A stretch of DNA of 64,000 nucleotides from Alkalihalobacillus pseudalcaliphilus (GTDB lineage Bacteria > Bacillota > Bacilli > Bacillales > Bacillaceae_D), in NCBI RefSeq assembly GCF_028610675.1, contig NZ_JAQQWS010000009.1, positions 1-64,000 on the forward strand, given 5' to 3'. Under the pieces are notes generated by a model. That model did not search any database. It was not told the origin of the DNA and saw only the letters and a program-made list of their open reading frames with translations. The translations under genes and the position numbers were made by a program. Below are positions 24,606-34,709 of this stretch, in pieces; position 1 is the first letter of the stretch, and each line of letters opens with the position of its first letter.

Positions 24606-27600
24606 TTACTCCACTTCATCTCGACTTAGGTGTTCTAAAGGATCACCCGTTTCCCTTGCTGGCTCCACCATCTCACCAAGTGGTCCTTCGCGCTCTGCTG
24701 GTGCTGCTTCATCCTCTTCGAGTAGCATTTCAACATGTGGCGGTAGACCTGCCCAAGCCGCTAAATCAATTTTTAACATACGGTCAATCACATAAGTGGT
24801 CGTAAAGCGATATTTATTAGCTCCCGATTCAAAGGTCACATAGAGTTGGTTATCAACATGAATCAATCCCTCTGACATCGGAATAATGCGTAAATGACTA
24901 TTTTCTTCAGGCTCTTGCTTACTATCTAAAAACCACACCGGTATTTCACGTTCATTCATTTCAACCGTTGTATGTGGTTCGTCCTCAAGAGGGGTATGAT
25001 AGCGATACAAGTAACTAGCATTTGCCCGACCATAAGACGTACTTACTATTAATTCGCCATCGACAAAAGTAACACCTTGCACCTTTTCACGTGTAGAAAC
25101 AATATAAGCAGGGTCAGCTTCGTGGCCCGGTCCTTCCCAATACGCTTCATCTATGCCATCGGTTTCTGGGTCTAAAGGAAAACCGACCATCCAAGCGTAA
25201 TACATCTCTCCATCACGATTTTCCAAATGATGCTCCGGATTGGTCGGATAATCGTTAGCCTCATAAAATTCACCGACCCACATCACGCCATCATGAACAA
25301 CATTATACGCTGCCTGTACAGGTAAAGGTATTTGATTGATAAAATAGACATGATCATTATCATTGGCCTGAACTAAATCTTCTAATTTCAATTGGTAAAG
25401 GCTCATCTCTGAAGCAATCCAAACATGTTCTCCACTAACAGCAATCCCACCAGCATGTCCGTTGTAAGGAAGTCCATCCTCATGATACAAAAGAACAGAC
25501 TTTACCAGCTTTTCCGTGCTAGCATCAACAACGGTTAATGTACTTGGTCTTTTATCATCTAAGTAGTAGACCGATAAAAGCCAGTCCTGATCCTTTGCAT
25601 AACTTAGCCCCTGCGGAATTAATTCCTCACCAAGTCCAGGAATAACCGGACCGTCCTCACTAATGTCCCAAAGATAATCAAATTCAGGATTACGTGAATG
25701 TTTTTCTCTTTCTTTTTGGACGATCGTTTGATGATTGACCTGAACGATTAGCGGTGTCGACTTTTCCGAGATATTGCCCGATTCATCCTCAGCCACTAAT
25801 TCCACGACATACTCAACATGTCCTGTTAAAGCCGCTAATGTATAGTCAAGCTGTGCGGCAGGAACAGAATACTGCCACTCGCCATCTTGATAAATATGAT
25901 AACGGAACATATCCTCCTCGCTATTTGCTTGCCAACTTATTTGTGCTTTCCCTCCAAGCTCCTGTACTTGAATGCCTGTTGGAGCAGCCGGTTGATTCGT
26001 ATGATACTGCGGTCGCTCGGGAACCTGTCCCGGATCCAGCCAGCCTGGTGTCGGTCTAGCATGTGCCTCTACCTTTTCCATTTCGTTCGTACCATCATCT
26101 GGATACTGATATTTAATCGATCTTAATCGCGAAACATCCTGCCCGGAATAATGGGCAACGGTCTGTTCTATTCCATAAGGATCAATAATCGATACAGTTT
26201 GTTCATTCGTATTCACTAATCCACCGACATTATCAATAATTAACATGCGGTTATCATCCAAATACTTACTTTCATCTGATAAAAGATAATAATGATTAAA
26301 CGCCTCTATAGTAATCGGTTGAACCTCGCCCCGTCGTGGCCAAAACAGCATCGTGTCCCAAGGTTGAATGATAAAAGATTCCGTAATCTCATAATCCCAA
26401 TTGAAGGAACGGACACGATAGCCTTTTAAATCAATGGGCTCAGCACTATTATTATAGATTTCAATGTATTCAAATGCGTTGTAGCCTAAATAATTATGCG
26501 TTTGCGGTACTAGTTCCGTAATTAAAAGCTCTGGCACGGGAAGCTCTTCATACGGACCTGCCGTGATCTCAGTGAGTGCCGATTCATTGCCTACGCGATC
26601 AACGGCGGAAATGGAAAAGGTATACTGTCGACCGAGAACTAAAGGTGTAACGGTAGATTGGAGCGTCTCCTTTGACACCTCTTCATACAATGTACCATCT
26701 ACATAAATGCGATAAGCGGCCAAATCTTCTTCTTTATTCTCCTCCCATTGCAATCGAACGATCCCAACCCCTGGCTTGGCCCTTACATTGGTTGGAGCAG
26801 CCGGACTTTCAAGGTCTAGTGGTGTATGAGGAACAACCGTCACCACCTCAGAGCTTGGTGATTCATTCCCAACAGCATCTATTGCCGTCACTCGATATTC
26901 ATAGGAAGAACCATTTGTCAGACTTTCAATCACCGCTTCCGTCCCTTCTATAAAAATAGGTTCACTGCCTTCTCCATCATACAAATGATAACCAACAGCC
27001 GCTGATCCAGACTCATCCCAGCTTAAGTTTATCTGAGCATCCCCAGCCACACCGCGCACATTTCCTGGAGACGTCGGACCTGGTATTTGCTCCGAAACAA
27101 GGGTTCCAGGTGTCGGTACTTGATCATTGGTAAGCCATTCCATTTCAATATCGGCACTGGTTGAAGTGTAAATGACACTACGATTCAAAATCCCATCCAG
27201 TACACCATCGTTATAAACCGCCGAACTTACTAGCTCACCATTTTCATTAGCGATCGCAACCTTCCTTGTCGCCGTATCTGCTAGACCCTGTGCCGCAGTC
27301 GTTAATGGCAATTGAAAGACTTGCTCAGCTTTCAAGAGCGTCTCATAATTACTGTTAAAATCCCAAAGCGGTACAGTCGGATCATTGAATTTCTTAAGCC
27401 AAATTACATGAACACTTTTCGCTTTAACCGTTGTTCCTTGAATAGGCCAACGATTGGCAGGATTATTAAAATTGTTCGTAAAATAGTGAAGCTCATACCC
27501 GTCTAAATTCATATCGCTCGATGTATTATTATAAATTTCGATAAATTCATACGGCTGACCCGCACCAGCAGAACGAGCGACAATTTCCGTAATCATCAAA

Positions 27601-28148
27601 TCAGGCGTTTCCACGAAAGCTTGTTCACTTCCAGTGCCTACCTCAACCGTTTCCTCACCGTCGCCTTCATTTGCCCCCCTTTCACCATCAACACGTTCAT
27701 CTGAATCAACATCACCGACCGTCTCTTTTTCGATCACCTCACTCCCATCATTCAACTCTTTCTCTTCTTCACCTGTACCCTTTTCTTCTTCAATCACCGT
27801 TTCAAAAGCTTCACCCTCCTCTACTTCCGTCTCATTCCTCGAATCAGTAATGTCCTTATTTTTGTCTTTGCTCTCTTCTTTTCGATCTATTGAACCCTCG
27901 GTATGTTCCTTCTCCTCATGTTCTTGGTCATCGTTCACCTGTTCAGAAATAGGAATACCGACCTCATCTGCCTTACCTTTCTCAACACTAAAGCCTTGTT
28001 CTTCCTGATTATCATTAGCTATCTTAATTTGATTTTCGGCATGAGCACTACTCTCTACCCACGTTACATAATGACCGACCGTCATAACAAAAATAAGCAA
28101 ATAGATAATCCCATGTCGCATCTTCTTTAATACGGTTGTTCTACTCAT
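24606..28148 (-). CDS. Large secreted protein with lamin-tail and fibronectin III domains
   Basis: 1180 residues. A signal peptide (hydrophobic 12-29, likely cut after AHA at 37) is followed by an acidic low-complexity stretch (about 40-180, rich in Glu, Asp and Lys). Then come a lamin-tail domain (about 184-340, PYEFIEIYNNTSSDMNLDGY), two fibronectin III domains (about 358-445 and 448-540), a second lamin-tail domain (about 547-700, AFEYIEIYNNSAEPIDLKGY), a third fibronectin III domain (about 720-805) and a C-terminal beta-propeller-like region (about 830-1150) of repeated GGIAVSGEHVW-type strands. No sortase motif or S-layer domain is seen. GGGGAGG precedes the ATG and a terminator follows. 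Extracellular role in adhesion or matrix binding is inferred. Confidence 0.9.
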   Translation of the reverse strand: MSRTTVLKKMRHGIIYLLIFVMTVGHYVTWVESSAHAENQIKIANDNQEEQGFSVEKGKADEVGIPISEQVNDDQEHEEKEHTEGSIDRKEESKDKNKDITDSRNETEVEEGEAFETVIEEEKGTGEEEKELNDGSEVIEKETVGDVDSDERVDGERGANEGDGEETVEVGTGSEQAFVETPDLMITEIVARSAGAGQPYEFIEIYNNTSSDMNLDGYELHYFTNNFNNPANRWPIQGTTVKAKSVHVIWLKKFNDPTVPLWDFNSNYETLLKAEQVFQLPLTTAAQGLADTATRKVAIANENGELVSSAVYNDGVLDGILNRSVIYTSTSADIEMEWLTNDQVPTPGTLVSEQIPGPTSPGNVRGVAGDAQINLSWDESGSAAVGYHLYDGEGSEPIFIEGTEAVIESLTNGSSYEYRVTAIDAVGNESPSSEVVTVVPHTPLDLESPAAPTNVRAKPGVGIVRLQWEENKEEDLAAYRIYVDGTLYEEVSKETLQSTVTPLVLGRQYTFSISAVDRVGNESALTEITAGPYEELPVPELLITELVPQTHNYLGYNAFEYIEIYNNSAEPIDLKGYRVRSFNWDYEITESFIIQPWDTMLFWPRRGEVQPITIEAFNHYYLLSDESKYLDDNRMLIIDNVGGLVNTNEQTVSIIDPYGIEQTVAHYSGQDVSRLRSIKYQYPDDGTNEMEKVEAHARPTPGWLDPGQVPERPQYHTNQPAAPTGIQVQELGGKAQISWQANSEEDMFRYHIYQDGEWQYSVPAAQLDYTLAALTGHVEYVVELVAEDESGNISEKSTPLIVQVNHQTIVQKEREKHSRNPEFDYLWDISEDGPVIPGLGEELIPQGLSYAKDQDWLLSVYYLDDKRPSTLTVVDASTEKLVKSVLLYHEDGLPYNGHAGGIAVSGEHVWIASEMSLYQLKLEDLVQANDNDHVYFINQIPLPVQAAYNVVHDGVMWVGEFYEANDYPTNPEHHLENRDGEMYYAWMVGFPLDPETDGIDEAYWEGPGHEADPAYIVSTREKVQGVTFVDGELIVSTSYGRANASYLYRYHTPLEDEPHTTVEMNEREIPVWFLDSKQEPEENSHLRIIPMSEGLIHVDNQLYVTFESGANKYRFTTTYVIDRMLKIDLAAWAGLPPHVEMLLEEDEAAPAEREGPLGEMVEPARETGDPLEHLSRDEVE

Positions 28149-28430
28149 CTTTTCCTCCCCATCAAACGGCCTTTGCTATTCAAACAAGCTGTGCCGTCCG
28201 TCTCGATACTGATTTTTTTATCACTCAACATTCCTCGATACTTGACATACCCACTTATTCTAGTAACAACTTATTACCTGTTCGTCGCTTTCCGTTACTT
28301 ATCTTCACTTAAGCACTACTTCTTTACAATCTTCTAACCCTCTCTTAACAAAAGCTTCATAAACTTTACAGAAAATTCAGAAATTATTATTGATAACTCC
28401 CCCCTCACTCTCAATCGATGTCTAGCCAAA

Positions 28431-28492
28431 CAAAAAAGCCCTACTGTTCGTGCCATTTAGAAATAACTAAATGTCCACAATCAAGTAGGGCT
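28431..28492 (-). terminator. Nested hairpin terminator after the small secreted-protein gene
   Basis: Outer arms AGCCCTACT (28437-28445) and AGTAGGGCT (28484-28492), inner arms CATTTAG (28454-28460) and CTAAATG (28467-28473). Followed on the minus strand by TTTTTTG. It lies about 120 bases after the broken gene at 28615-28867. Confidence 0.8.
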
Positions 28493-28614
28493 CTCCTAGG
28501 TCTCCAGCCATCGTTTGAATTTGCTTCTAGTATAGCGTTGATAGATGTGAAAGACAAGTTTATTGAAGGAGATGGTTAATAAGACCTATTTTCTTCCTAC
28601 CTCCTTATTTGGAC

Positions 28615-28867
28615 TCACTCATTTTCTATACACTTAGACGAAGCAGATCCTTCCACTTTTTGACTGTCGTACATAAAGCCATCTTTACTTTCAATGATTT
28701 TTAGTTCTGGGTTATTCGACTCTTCTGAGGTCAAGTTCCCCCTCAAATCTTCATTCACTCAAGTTACTATGCTTCTCTTTTTGGTTACTTGCCAATGCTG
28801 TGAGCGGACTCAATAAAGCGGTAAACACTAGTAAAGATGCTGCTGCCATTCTTGCTGTCTTTTTCAT
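28615..28867 (-). pseudogene. Small secreted protein gene, frameshifted
   Basis: ATG at 28867 follows AAAAGGAG by five bases. It encodes a clear signal peptide (MKKTARMAAASLLVFTALL, cut after ALA), then SNQKEKHSNLSE and a TGA at 28751-28753. In the +1 frame coding continues as VNEDLRGNLTSEESNNPE, IIESKDGFMYDSQKVEG and SSKCIENE to TGA at 28615. So an original protein of about 85 residues is split by a single-base shift. It has its own terminator and an upstream palindrome. No family recognised. Either a pseudogene or a sequencing error. Confidence 0.65.
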
Positions 28868-28917
28868 GAAGTCTCCTTTTGAAATTATGTCAGAGGAGAT
28901 TATAGTATAATACATAG

Positions 28918-28935
28918 GTTTATAGACCTATAAAC
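28918..28935. promoter_or_regulatory. Perfect 18-bp dyad, likely operator
   Basis: GTTTATAG, two central bases, CTATAAAC: an exact dyad about 50 bases upstream of the small secreted-protein gene. The minus strand then shows TATTATACTATAAT, a likely -10 region. This looks like a repressor or activator site for that gene; the regulator is unknown. Confidence 0.55.
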
Positions 28936-29177
28936 TTTCATTATATTATTTTGTGCGTAACTTAACTTGCTAGGAATCTACCAACATTATATTTTTTCTT
29001 TCATTCATACCGAAAAACATGTAATAAATTAACCTGATATGAAAATCTATATAATAATACTCTAAAATCACGTCCTATTAACCTCAGATAAATAGTTGGA
29101 AAAATCAACATAATAAACTATACTATATTGATAGTATTTTTTCCTATATTTTTTTATATTCGGTAGGTATTGGCCAC

Positions 29178-30236
29178 ATGTTTTTACTTAAGATCGACTT
29201 TGTGATGTTAGTCACCATGATCGCTCTATTTATTTTAGCAAGTTGTGGAAGTAATGAAGTGAAACAAACAGCGGATGAGCTAGTTAGTGATAACCCTAGA
29301 AATCATACAGCAGAAGATTTTATCCCGTTAAGCGAAGGTTTTGAAAACTACCCAATTTGGATTGAAACGGATAGTGACCCTATTCGGGATTCGAAAATTC
29401 ATTATATATACGTCTTTAATAACAGTAAGGTAACGATGTATAGTATTAATGACCATGCTTTAGGTGAAAGTGGCGTTGTCATAGAAGATATTCTACATAT
29501 GTCTGATAATGAACTTATACAATTTGCTAGTGAGACTCATCACAAACTCTATGAAGAGTATGCAGCCTTAGATAGAAAGGTATTTGAAATCGCTGACTAT
29601 CAAGAGATGAGCGATTTCATGTATGATGTATTCAGCGATTACTATTCTGAGGACTATACAGAGGTATACGAAGCATACATTCAAGAAGTACAACCAATGG
29701 TTGCAGATATTGACATTCAGATTGAAGGGACAAGAACGACGAATGAAAGCCCATATACCCTTGATCTAATCATAGATGACCTTGGACAATATACGGAAAG
29801 CCTCACTTTTATGATACCAAATGCACGTTCTAAATTAGAAGGAAGCAATGGTAGCCATGTTTTTCAGGAGTATCTCAACTACTTATATTATGAACCTGAT
29901 ACCGTTTTTTCTGAGATGGATGCGGAACAGAAATCAAAAATGGTATATGAAAATTACATTCGAGTCCTCGAAAACTATGGGGAGTTTAAAGAAGAAGATG
30001 GATTCGATTTATACCATCCACAAAATTTTAATCCTCATCCATTTGTTTGGAAAGAAGAAGACAAAGAGACTTCAATAAATGGAACTAGTTTTAATCAGAA
30101 AATATTTGAGACAACCTTTTCCGGGATAAAAAACGAGCATAGAAGTTTCATAACTCGTGTAGACGATTCGTTTATTGGGTTTAGATTAGACAGTCCAGAT
30201 ACCGATAAAGCCAATGTTACCATTGAAGGGAAATAG
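29178..30236 (+). CDS. Lipoprotein of unknown function
   Basis: 352 residues. N-terminal hydrophobic segment with lipobox FILASC (Cys 23), so it is membrane-anchored outside the cell. The mature part is acidic and rich in Tyr, Asp and Glu (for example FSDYYSEDYTEVYEAY near 148-163). I do not recognise a domain. GGTAGGT lies upstream of the ATG; the start is inside an AT-rich region with no clear promoter. A terminator lies 140 bases downstream. It stands alone, next to the broken small secreted-protein gene on the other strand. Confidence 0.8.
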   Translation: MFLLKIDFVMLVTMIALFILASCGSNEVKQTADELVSDNPRNHTAEDFIPLSEGFENYPIWIETDSDPIRDSKIHYIYVFNNSKVTMYSINDHALGESGVVIEDILHMSDNELIQFASETHHKLYEEYAALDRKVFEIADYQEMSDFMYDVFSDYYSEDYTEVYEAYIQEVQPMVADIDIQIEGTRTTNESPYTLDLIIDDLGQYTESLTFMIPNARSKLEGSNGSHVFQEYLNYLYYEPDTVFSEMDAEQKSKMVYENYIRVLENYGEFKEEDGFDLYHPQNFNPHPFVWKEEDKETSINGTSFNQKIFETTFSGIKNEHRSFITRVDDSFIGFRLDSPDTDKANVTIEGK

Positions 30237-30814
30237 GTAAGTCAGGTATACAGATAATGTGCGACAACCCATATTCATAGAAAAATAAGCATAACAGTTG
30301 CGTTTTAAAGGTGTAAATCCATTACACTAGTCAATAACTTCCTTTGAAGACTACTAATATAAGTTTAAACTAAGATGAAAAAGCAGCCATTGGAAAAAAT
30401 TGTGGCTGCTTTTTTCTCGATTCTCCTAAGGATATTCGATTGGTTTTCACCCACATTTATAGGTGTAGATCTCTAAGTAGGAAACGCCTTATTTTCACCC
30501 CTTCTCATAAAGAACTCCACCAAATTGATTCAATAAATTTACCAAGTCATACCAAACCTACATGAATAACGTACCTCTGAATTCCCTACCCTTTTTCTTT
30601 CTGCTAATATCTTTCACCGGTCACTTATTAATAAAAACTTTATCCCTAAGTAATGAAAAGATTATTTGAAACCCCTCATGACCATTATAATCAGACAATG
30701 CGTTCATCATTCTGAATGAAATCTGATATTTTTTTCTTTTTTTAGGATTATCGAATTAATAAAAAATGTGTACGCTAAAAGAGTAATTATTATTTATTAA
30801 AAGGGGGATTTAAT
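30237..30814. other. Intergenic stretch before the AfuA-like operon
   Basis: Apart from the terminator at 30378-30416, I see no gene or repeat. The promoter of the binding-protein operon must lie near its right end, but no convincing -35/-10 pair stands out. Confidence 0.4.
30378..30416 (+). terminator. Terminator
   Basis: AAAAAGCAGCCA (30378-30389) pairs with TGGCTGCTTTTTT (30403-30416), with T runs on both strands. Confidence 0.88.
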
Positions 30815-31840
30815 ATGAAAACGCTTTATAAATTTTGTTTTATTAGTTTATTTGCTCTAATTAGTGTCGCATGCTCTAGTGGCAACTCATCTAGCTCAGA
30901 CGATGAATTAATTATTTATACGGCTCGAAGTGAAAGTTTAAATGAAGCTGTTATCCCAAATTTTGAACGAGATACAGGCATTAAGGTACAGACGATTACG
31001 GCTGGAACTGGGGAACTTGTTACTCGTGTTGAAACGGAACGCAATAACCCACAAGGAGATATTTTATGGGCGGCAGATGTAACGATGCTTCACGATAAAA
31101 CAGAATTATTTGAAGAATATGTCTCCACAGAAGATGAACATATGATGGTTGAATTTCAAAATACAACAGGTTACTTCTCGCCTGCTTTTGCTGACCCTAC
31201 CGTTTTTATTGTTAATACTGAATTAGCAGGTGAAGGTGTTATCACTAGCTTTTATGACTTACTAGACCCAGATTTAAAGGGCCGTATTGCCTTTGGTGAC
31301 CCAGTCAATTCAAGCTCTGCCTTTCAATCATTAATTGCGATGCTTTACGCAACAGGCCATGGCGATCCCCTCTCTGAGGAAGCTTGGACCTTTGTTGAGT
31401 CTTTTATTGCCAGCCTAGATGGGAAAATTCAAGGGAGCTCAGGTCAAGTACATCGTGGCGTAGCTGATGGAGAGTATGCAGTAGGATTGACGTGGGAAGA
31501 TCCTGTTATCCACTACATCCAAAGTGGAGCACCTGTTGAGGTTGTCTTCCCTGAAGAAGGGGCTATATTCCCCGGGCAGGCCGTTCAAATTATAAAAGGT
31601 GGAGCTAACTTAGAAAATGCCAAAAAATTTGTTGATTATGTTCTCTCCGAGCAGGTACAAAGTAAAGCCGGTCAGGAGTTAACAGTTCGTCCATTACGAG
31701 ATGGCGTAGAGCTTGCTGATTATATGACACCACAATCAGACATTAAGCTCTTTGAAGAGTATGACGAAATGTGGGTCATCGAACATACAGAAGAAATTAC
31801 ATCAAGGTATGTCGATATCATTGAACGCTCATTAGACTAA
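30815..31840 (+). CDS. Lipoprotein binding protein, iron/sugar-phosphate (FbpA/AfuA) type
   Basis: 341 residues, lipobox ISVAC at Cys 20. ELIIYTARSESLNEAVIPNFE, TAGTGELVTRVETERNNPQ, GDILWAADV and FGDPVNSSSAFQSL match the type-II periplasmic-binding family of FbpA, AfuA and related proteins. FbpA-type members bind ferric iron through paired tyrosines; AfuA of Actinobacillus binds hexose phosphates. Here a YesM/YesN-like pair follows in the same operon, which is more usual for carbohydrate or organophosphate uptake, so I lean to a phosphorylated organic solute. AAAAGGGGGA lies before the ATG. Confidence 0.88.
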   Translation: MKTLYKFCFISLFALISVACSSGNSSSSDDELIIYTARSESLNEAVIPNFERDTGIKVQTITAGTGELVTRVETERNNPQGDILWAADVTMLHDKTELFEEYVSTEDEHMMVEFQNTTGYFSPAFADPTVFIVNTELAGEGVITSFYDLLDPDLKGRIAFGDPVNSSSAFQSLIAMLYATGHGDPLSEEAWTFVESFIASLDGKIQGSSGQVHRGVADGEYAVGLTWEDPVIHYIQSGAPVEVVFPEEGAIFPGQAVQIIKGGANLENAKKFVDYVLSEQVQSKAGQELTVRPLRDGVELADYMTPQSDIKLFEEYDEMWVIEHTEEITSRYVDIIERSLD

Positions 31841-31849
31841 GATGTTTAT

Positions 31850-31879
31850 GCACAGAGTAACACTCCCGTTACTCTGTGC
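31850..31879 (+). other. Intercistronic hairpin after the binding-protein gene
   Basis: Perfect 12-bp stem GCACAGAGTAAC (31850-31861) and GTTACTCTGTGC (31868-31879), six-base loop, no T run. It starts ten bases after the stop and likely stabilises the binding-protein message. Confidence 0.75.
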
Positions 31880-31901
31880 TCATATAAAGGAGGTATACAG
31901 C

Positions 31902-32999
31902 ATGGCCGTTTCCATTCATATTGATAAAGTCGTCAAACGTTATGGGACAGATACTGTAGTAAAAGGCTTATCTTTAGACATTAAGCCTGGTGAACTATTT
32001 ACATTACTTGGTCCATCCGGTTGTGGAAAAACAACACTTTTAAGAATGATCATTGGCTTTAACTCCATTGAAGAAGGTCAAATAGAAATTGATGGACAAG
32101 TCATCAATCATACGCCAGTTAATAAAAGAAAGATGGGCATGGTTTTTCAAAACTATGCAATTTTCCCGCATTTGACCGTTGAGGATAATATTGCTTTCGG
32201 TCTAAGAAACAACAATATGTCAAAAGAATCAATCAATCAGAAGCTAGATGCGATTATGAAAACCGTTCAAATTGAGCAGCACCGCCATAAGAAACCAGAA
32301 AATCTCTCAGGAGGTCAGCAACAACGAGTTGCATTAGCCCGTGCCCTCGTTATTCACCCACGCGTCCTCTTGATGGATGAACCCTTATCTAATTTAGATG
32401 CGAAATTGCGCGTTGAAATGAGGAATGCAATTAGGCAAATTCAACAAGAAATAGGTATCACCACAGTCTATGTCACCCATGATCAAGAAGAAGCACTAGC
32501 CATTTCCGATCGCATTGCCGTTATGAATAATGGTGTCATCCAACAAATTGGTAAGCCGGAGGACATCTATAGACGCCCTGCTAATCTATTTGTCTCTCAA
32601 TTTATTGGTACTTCAAACAACTTAAAAGGCTCCGTCACTATGGATGGTTCTAGCCAAAAGATTCATATCAATAACAATACGTATTCTTTTCCTATTCATA
32701 CATTGGCTGATGATGTGATCGACAATCAAGAAGTGCTTATGTCAATCAGACCACAAGATTTTACATTAACTGACTCTACAGATGGATTAAAAGGACTCAT
32801 TGAAAGTACGATGTTTCTTGGAATTCATACACATTATTTCATTCGCTTAGAGGATGGAGTACGGATCGAAGTTGTGGAAGATGCGGCATTTAATCAGTTG
32901 TTAAAAGAAGGTTCAATTGTTCACTTACAGGTGAAGTCAGCTCAAATAAATGTTTTTCATTCGTTAACAGAAGAATCGATCATTAAAGCGGGTGTGTAA
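31902..32999 (+). CDS. ABC transporter ATPase
   Basis: 365 residues from ATG at 31902, preceded by AAAGGAGGT at seven bases; the frame is open 20 codons further up but crosses the hairpin. Walker A GPSGCGKTT, Q-loop VFQNYAIF, signature LSGGQQQRVALARAL, Walker B VLLMDEPLSNLDA and switch His in VTHDQEEAL are all intact. A C-terminal TOBE-like domain spans about 280-365. This is an energising subunit of the FbpC/PotA/AfuC kind, second gene of the operon; the permease start follows directly. Confidence 0.95.
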   Translation: MAVSIHIDKVVKRYGTDTVVKGLSLDIKPGELFTLLGPSGCGKTTLLRMIIGFNSIEEGQIEIDGQVINHTPVNKRKMGMVFQNYAIFPHLTVEDNIAFGLRNNNMSKESINQKLDAIMKTVQIEQHRHKKPENLSGGQQQRVALARALVIHPRVLLMDEPLSNLDAKLRVEMRNAIRQIQQEIGITTVYVTHDQEEALAISDRIAVMNNGVIQQIGKPEDIYRRPANLFVSQFIGTSNNLKGSVTMDGSSQKIHINNNTYSFPIHTLADDVIDNQEVLMSIRPQDFTLTDSTDGLKGLIESTMFLGIHTHYFIRLEDGVRIEVVEDAAFNQLLKEGSIVHLQVKSAQINVFHSLTEESIIKAGV

Positions 33000-33000
33000 T

Positions 33001-34653
33001 ATGAAAAACAACCGCAAATTATCGTCATGGAATGTTATTTCAATCGTCATTTTGTTACTTGCTCTCTTATTTGTCTTATATCCTTTATTTCTCGTCCTCA
33101 GTAAAAGTGTTTTTAACCAGGATGGTTTTACGTTGGAAAATTTCACCCGATTTTTTGAGCGTAAATACTTTTGGGTCACGTTACTTAATAGTTTTAAAGT
33201 AACGATAGTCGCAACCATGTTATCTGTCATCATTGGTTTACCACTCGCTTACTTGCTGAGACGAGTCAAAATATTCGGAAGTAAATTTATTCAAATTTTA
33301 ATTATTGTATCTTATATATCTCCACCTTTTATCGGAGCCTATGCTTGGATTCAGTTGTTAGGTAGAAGTGGCGTTGTTACAAAGTTTATTAATAATACCT
33401 TTCAAATTAACTTTGATGGGATTTATGGCTTTTCGGGGATTGTCCTTGTGTTAACTCTACAGTCCTTTCCACTTATCTTTATTTATATTTCAGGTGCCTT
33501 AAAGAACTTAGATAATTCATTAATCGAAGCGGCAGAGAGCCTAGGCTATTCCAACATTCAACGTGTATTAAAAGTTGTTGTACCGCTTATTATACCAACG
33601 ATTCTTGCTAGTTCTTTACTCGTGTTTATGAGAGTAATTGCCGATTTTGGAACACCGATGTTGATTGGAGAAGGTTATCGTACGATGCCTGTACTCATCT
33701 ATCAGCAATTTATGAGTGAAGTTGGTGGCGATGCTGGATTTGCCGCTGCACTTGCTTCGATCTTTATTTTAGTAACGATTGCTTTATTTCTTTTTCAACG
33801 TATAATCTCACGTCAGTTCTCCTATTCCATGTCAGCATTAAAACCAATGTCTGTTCAACCTAGTAAAGGTATCAAAAATATTCTAAGTCATACACTCGTA
33901 TATGCTGTTACATTTTTAGCAATTCTTCCTCAATTAGTGGTTCTATACACGTCATTTCTAGAAACAGTCGGAGGGCAAGTATATACGGGTAATTTTTCGT
34001 TAGATAATTATTATACTATTTTATTCAATCGTGATGTATCGATGATTATTAACACTTATAAAATGGGTTTTATTTCTATCATTATCATTATTATCATCGG
34101 AATTTTTATCTCTTACCTAACTATTCGTAAAAGGAATATGATAAATTCAATATTAGATACGGTTTCCATGTTACCGTTTGTCATACCAGGCTCTGTATTG
34201 GGGATTGCCCTCGTTTTTGCTTTTAGTGACCAGCCATTATTTTTAACTGGTACGGTAACGATTATGATTATTTCATTTATAGTCAGAAGAATTCCTTATA
34301 CGATTCGTTCAAGTACGGCGATTATTAGCCAGATTAGTCCGAGTATTGAAGAAGCTGCGATCAGCTTAGGTGCATCAGAAACGAAAGCTTTTTATAAGGT
34401 CGTGGTTCCGATGATGATGCCAGGTGTTCTTGCCGGGGCCATTATGAGTTGGATAACCATCCTTGGCGAGCTAAGTTCCTCGATTATCCTTTACTCAGCT
34501 GGCACGCAAACTCTATCTGTATCTATCTATACGGAAGTTATCCGTGGTAATTTCGGAAATGCATCTGCCTATTCTGCCATCCTTACTTTAACTTCCATTG
34601 TTTCACTATTGCTCTTTTTTAAATTAACTGGTAAAAAAGAGCTAAGTTTATAA
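33001..34653 (+). CDS. Fused two-domain ABC permease, FbpB/AfuB type
   Basis: 550 residues from ATG at 33001 (GTG nine bases earlier is also open). Twelve hydrophobic segments form two permease halves, each with an EAA loop: IEAAESLGYSNIQRVLKVVVP in the first and IEEAAISLGASETKAFYKVV in the second. This single-chain double permease is the normal form in FbpB/AfuB systems. It follows the ATPase with a one-base gap, so translation is coupled. Confidence 0.94.
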   Translation: MKNNRKLSSWNVISIVILLLALLFVLYPLFLVLSKSVFNQDGFTLENFTRFFERKYFWVTLLNSFKVTIVATMLSVIIGLPLAYLLRRVKIFGSKFIQILIIVSYISPPFIGAYAWIQLLGRSGVVTKFINNTFQINFDGIYGFSGIVLVLTLQSFPLIFIYISGALKNLDNSLIEAAESLGYSNIQRVLKVVVPLIIPTILASSLLVFMRVIADFGTPMLIGEGYRTMPVLIYQQFMSEVGGDAGFAAALASIFILVTIALFLFQRIISRQFSYSMSALKPMSVQPSKGIKNILSHTLVYAVTFLAILPQLVVLYTSFLETVGGQVYTGNFSLDNYYTILFNRDVSMIINTYKMGFISIIIIIIIGIFISYLTIRKRNMINSILDTVSMLPFVIPGSVLGIALVFAFSDQPLFLTGTVTIMIISFIVRRIPYTIRSSTAIISQISPSIEEAAISLGASETKAFYKVVVPMMMPGVLAGAIMSWITILGELSSSIILYSAGTQTLSVSIYTEVIRGNFGNASAYSAILTLTSIVSLLLFFKLTGKKELSL

Positions 34654-34709
34654 ACACCGTAGAAGGTTGTCCCTTTAAAAGGGGCATCTTTCTATATGGA
34701 GCTGAGAAG

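Noticed and set aside
27634..28130. Ser-rich plus-strand frames opposite the giant protein
   Set aside because: Antisense shadow of its acidic low-complexity region.
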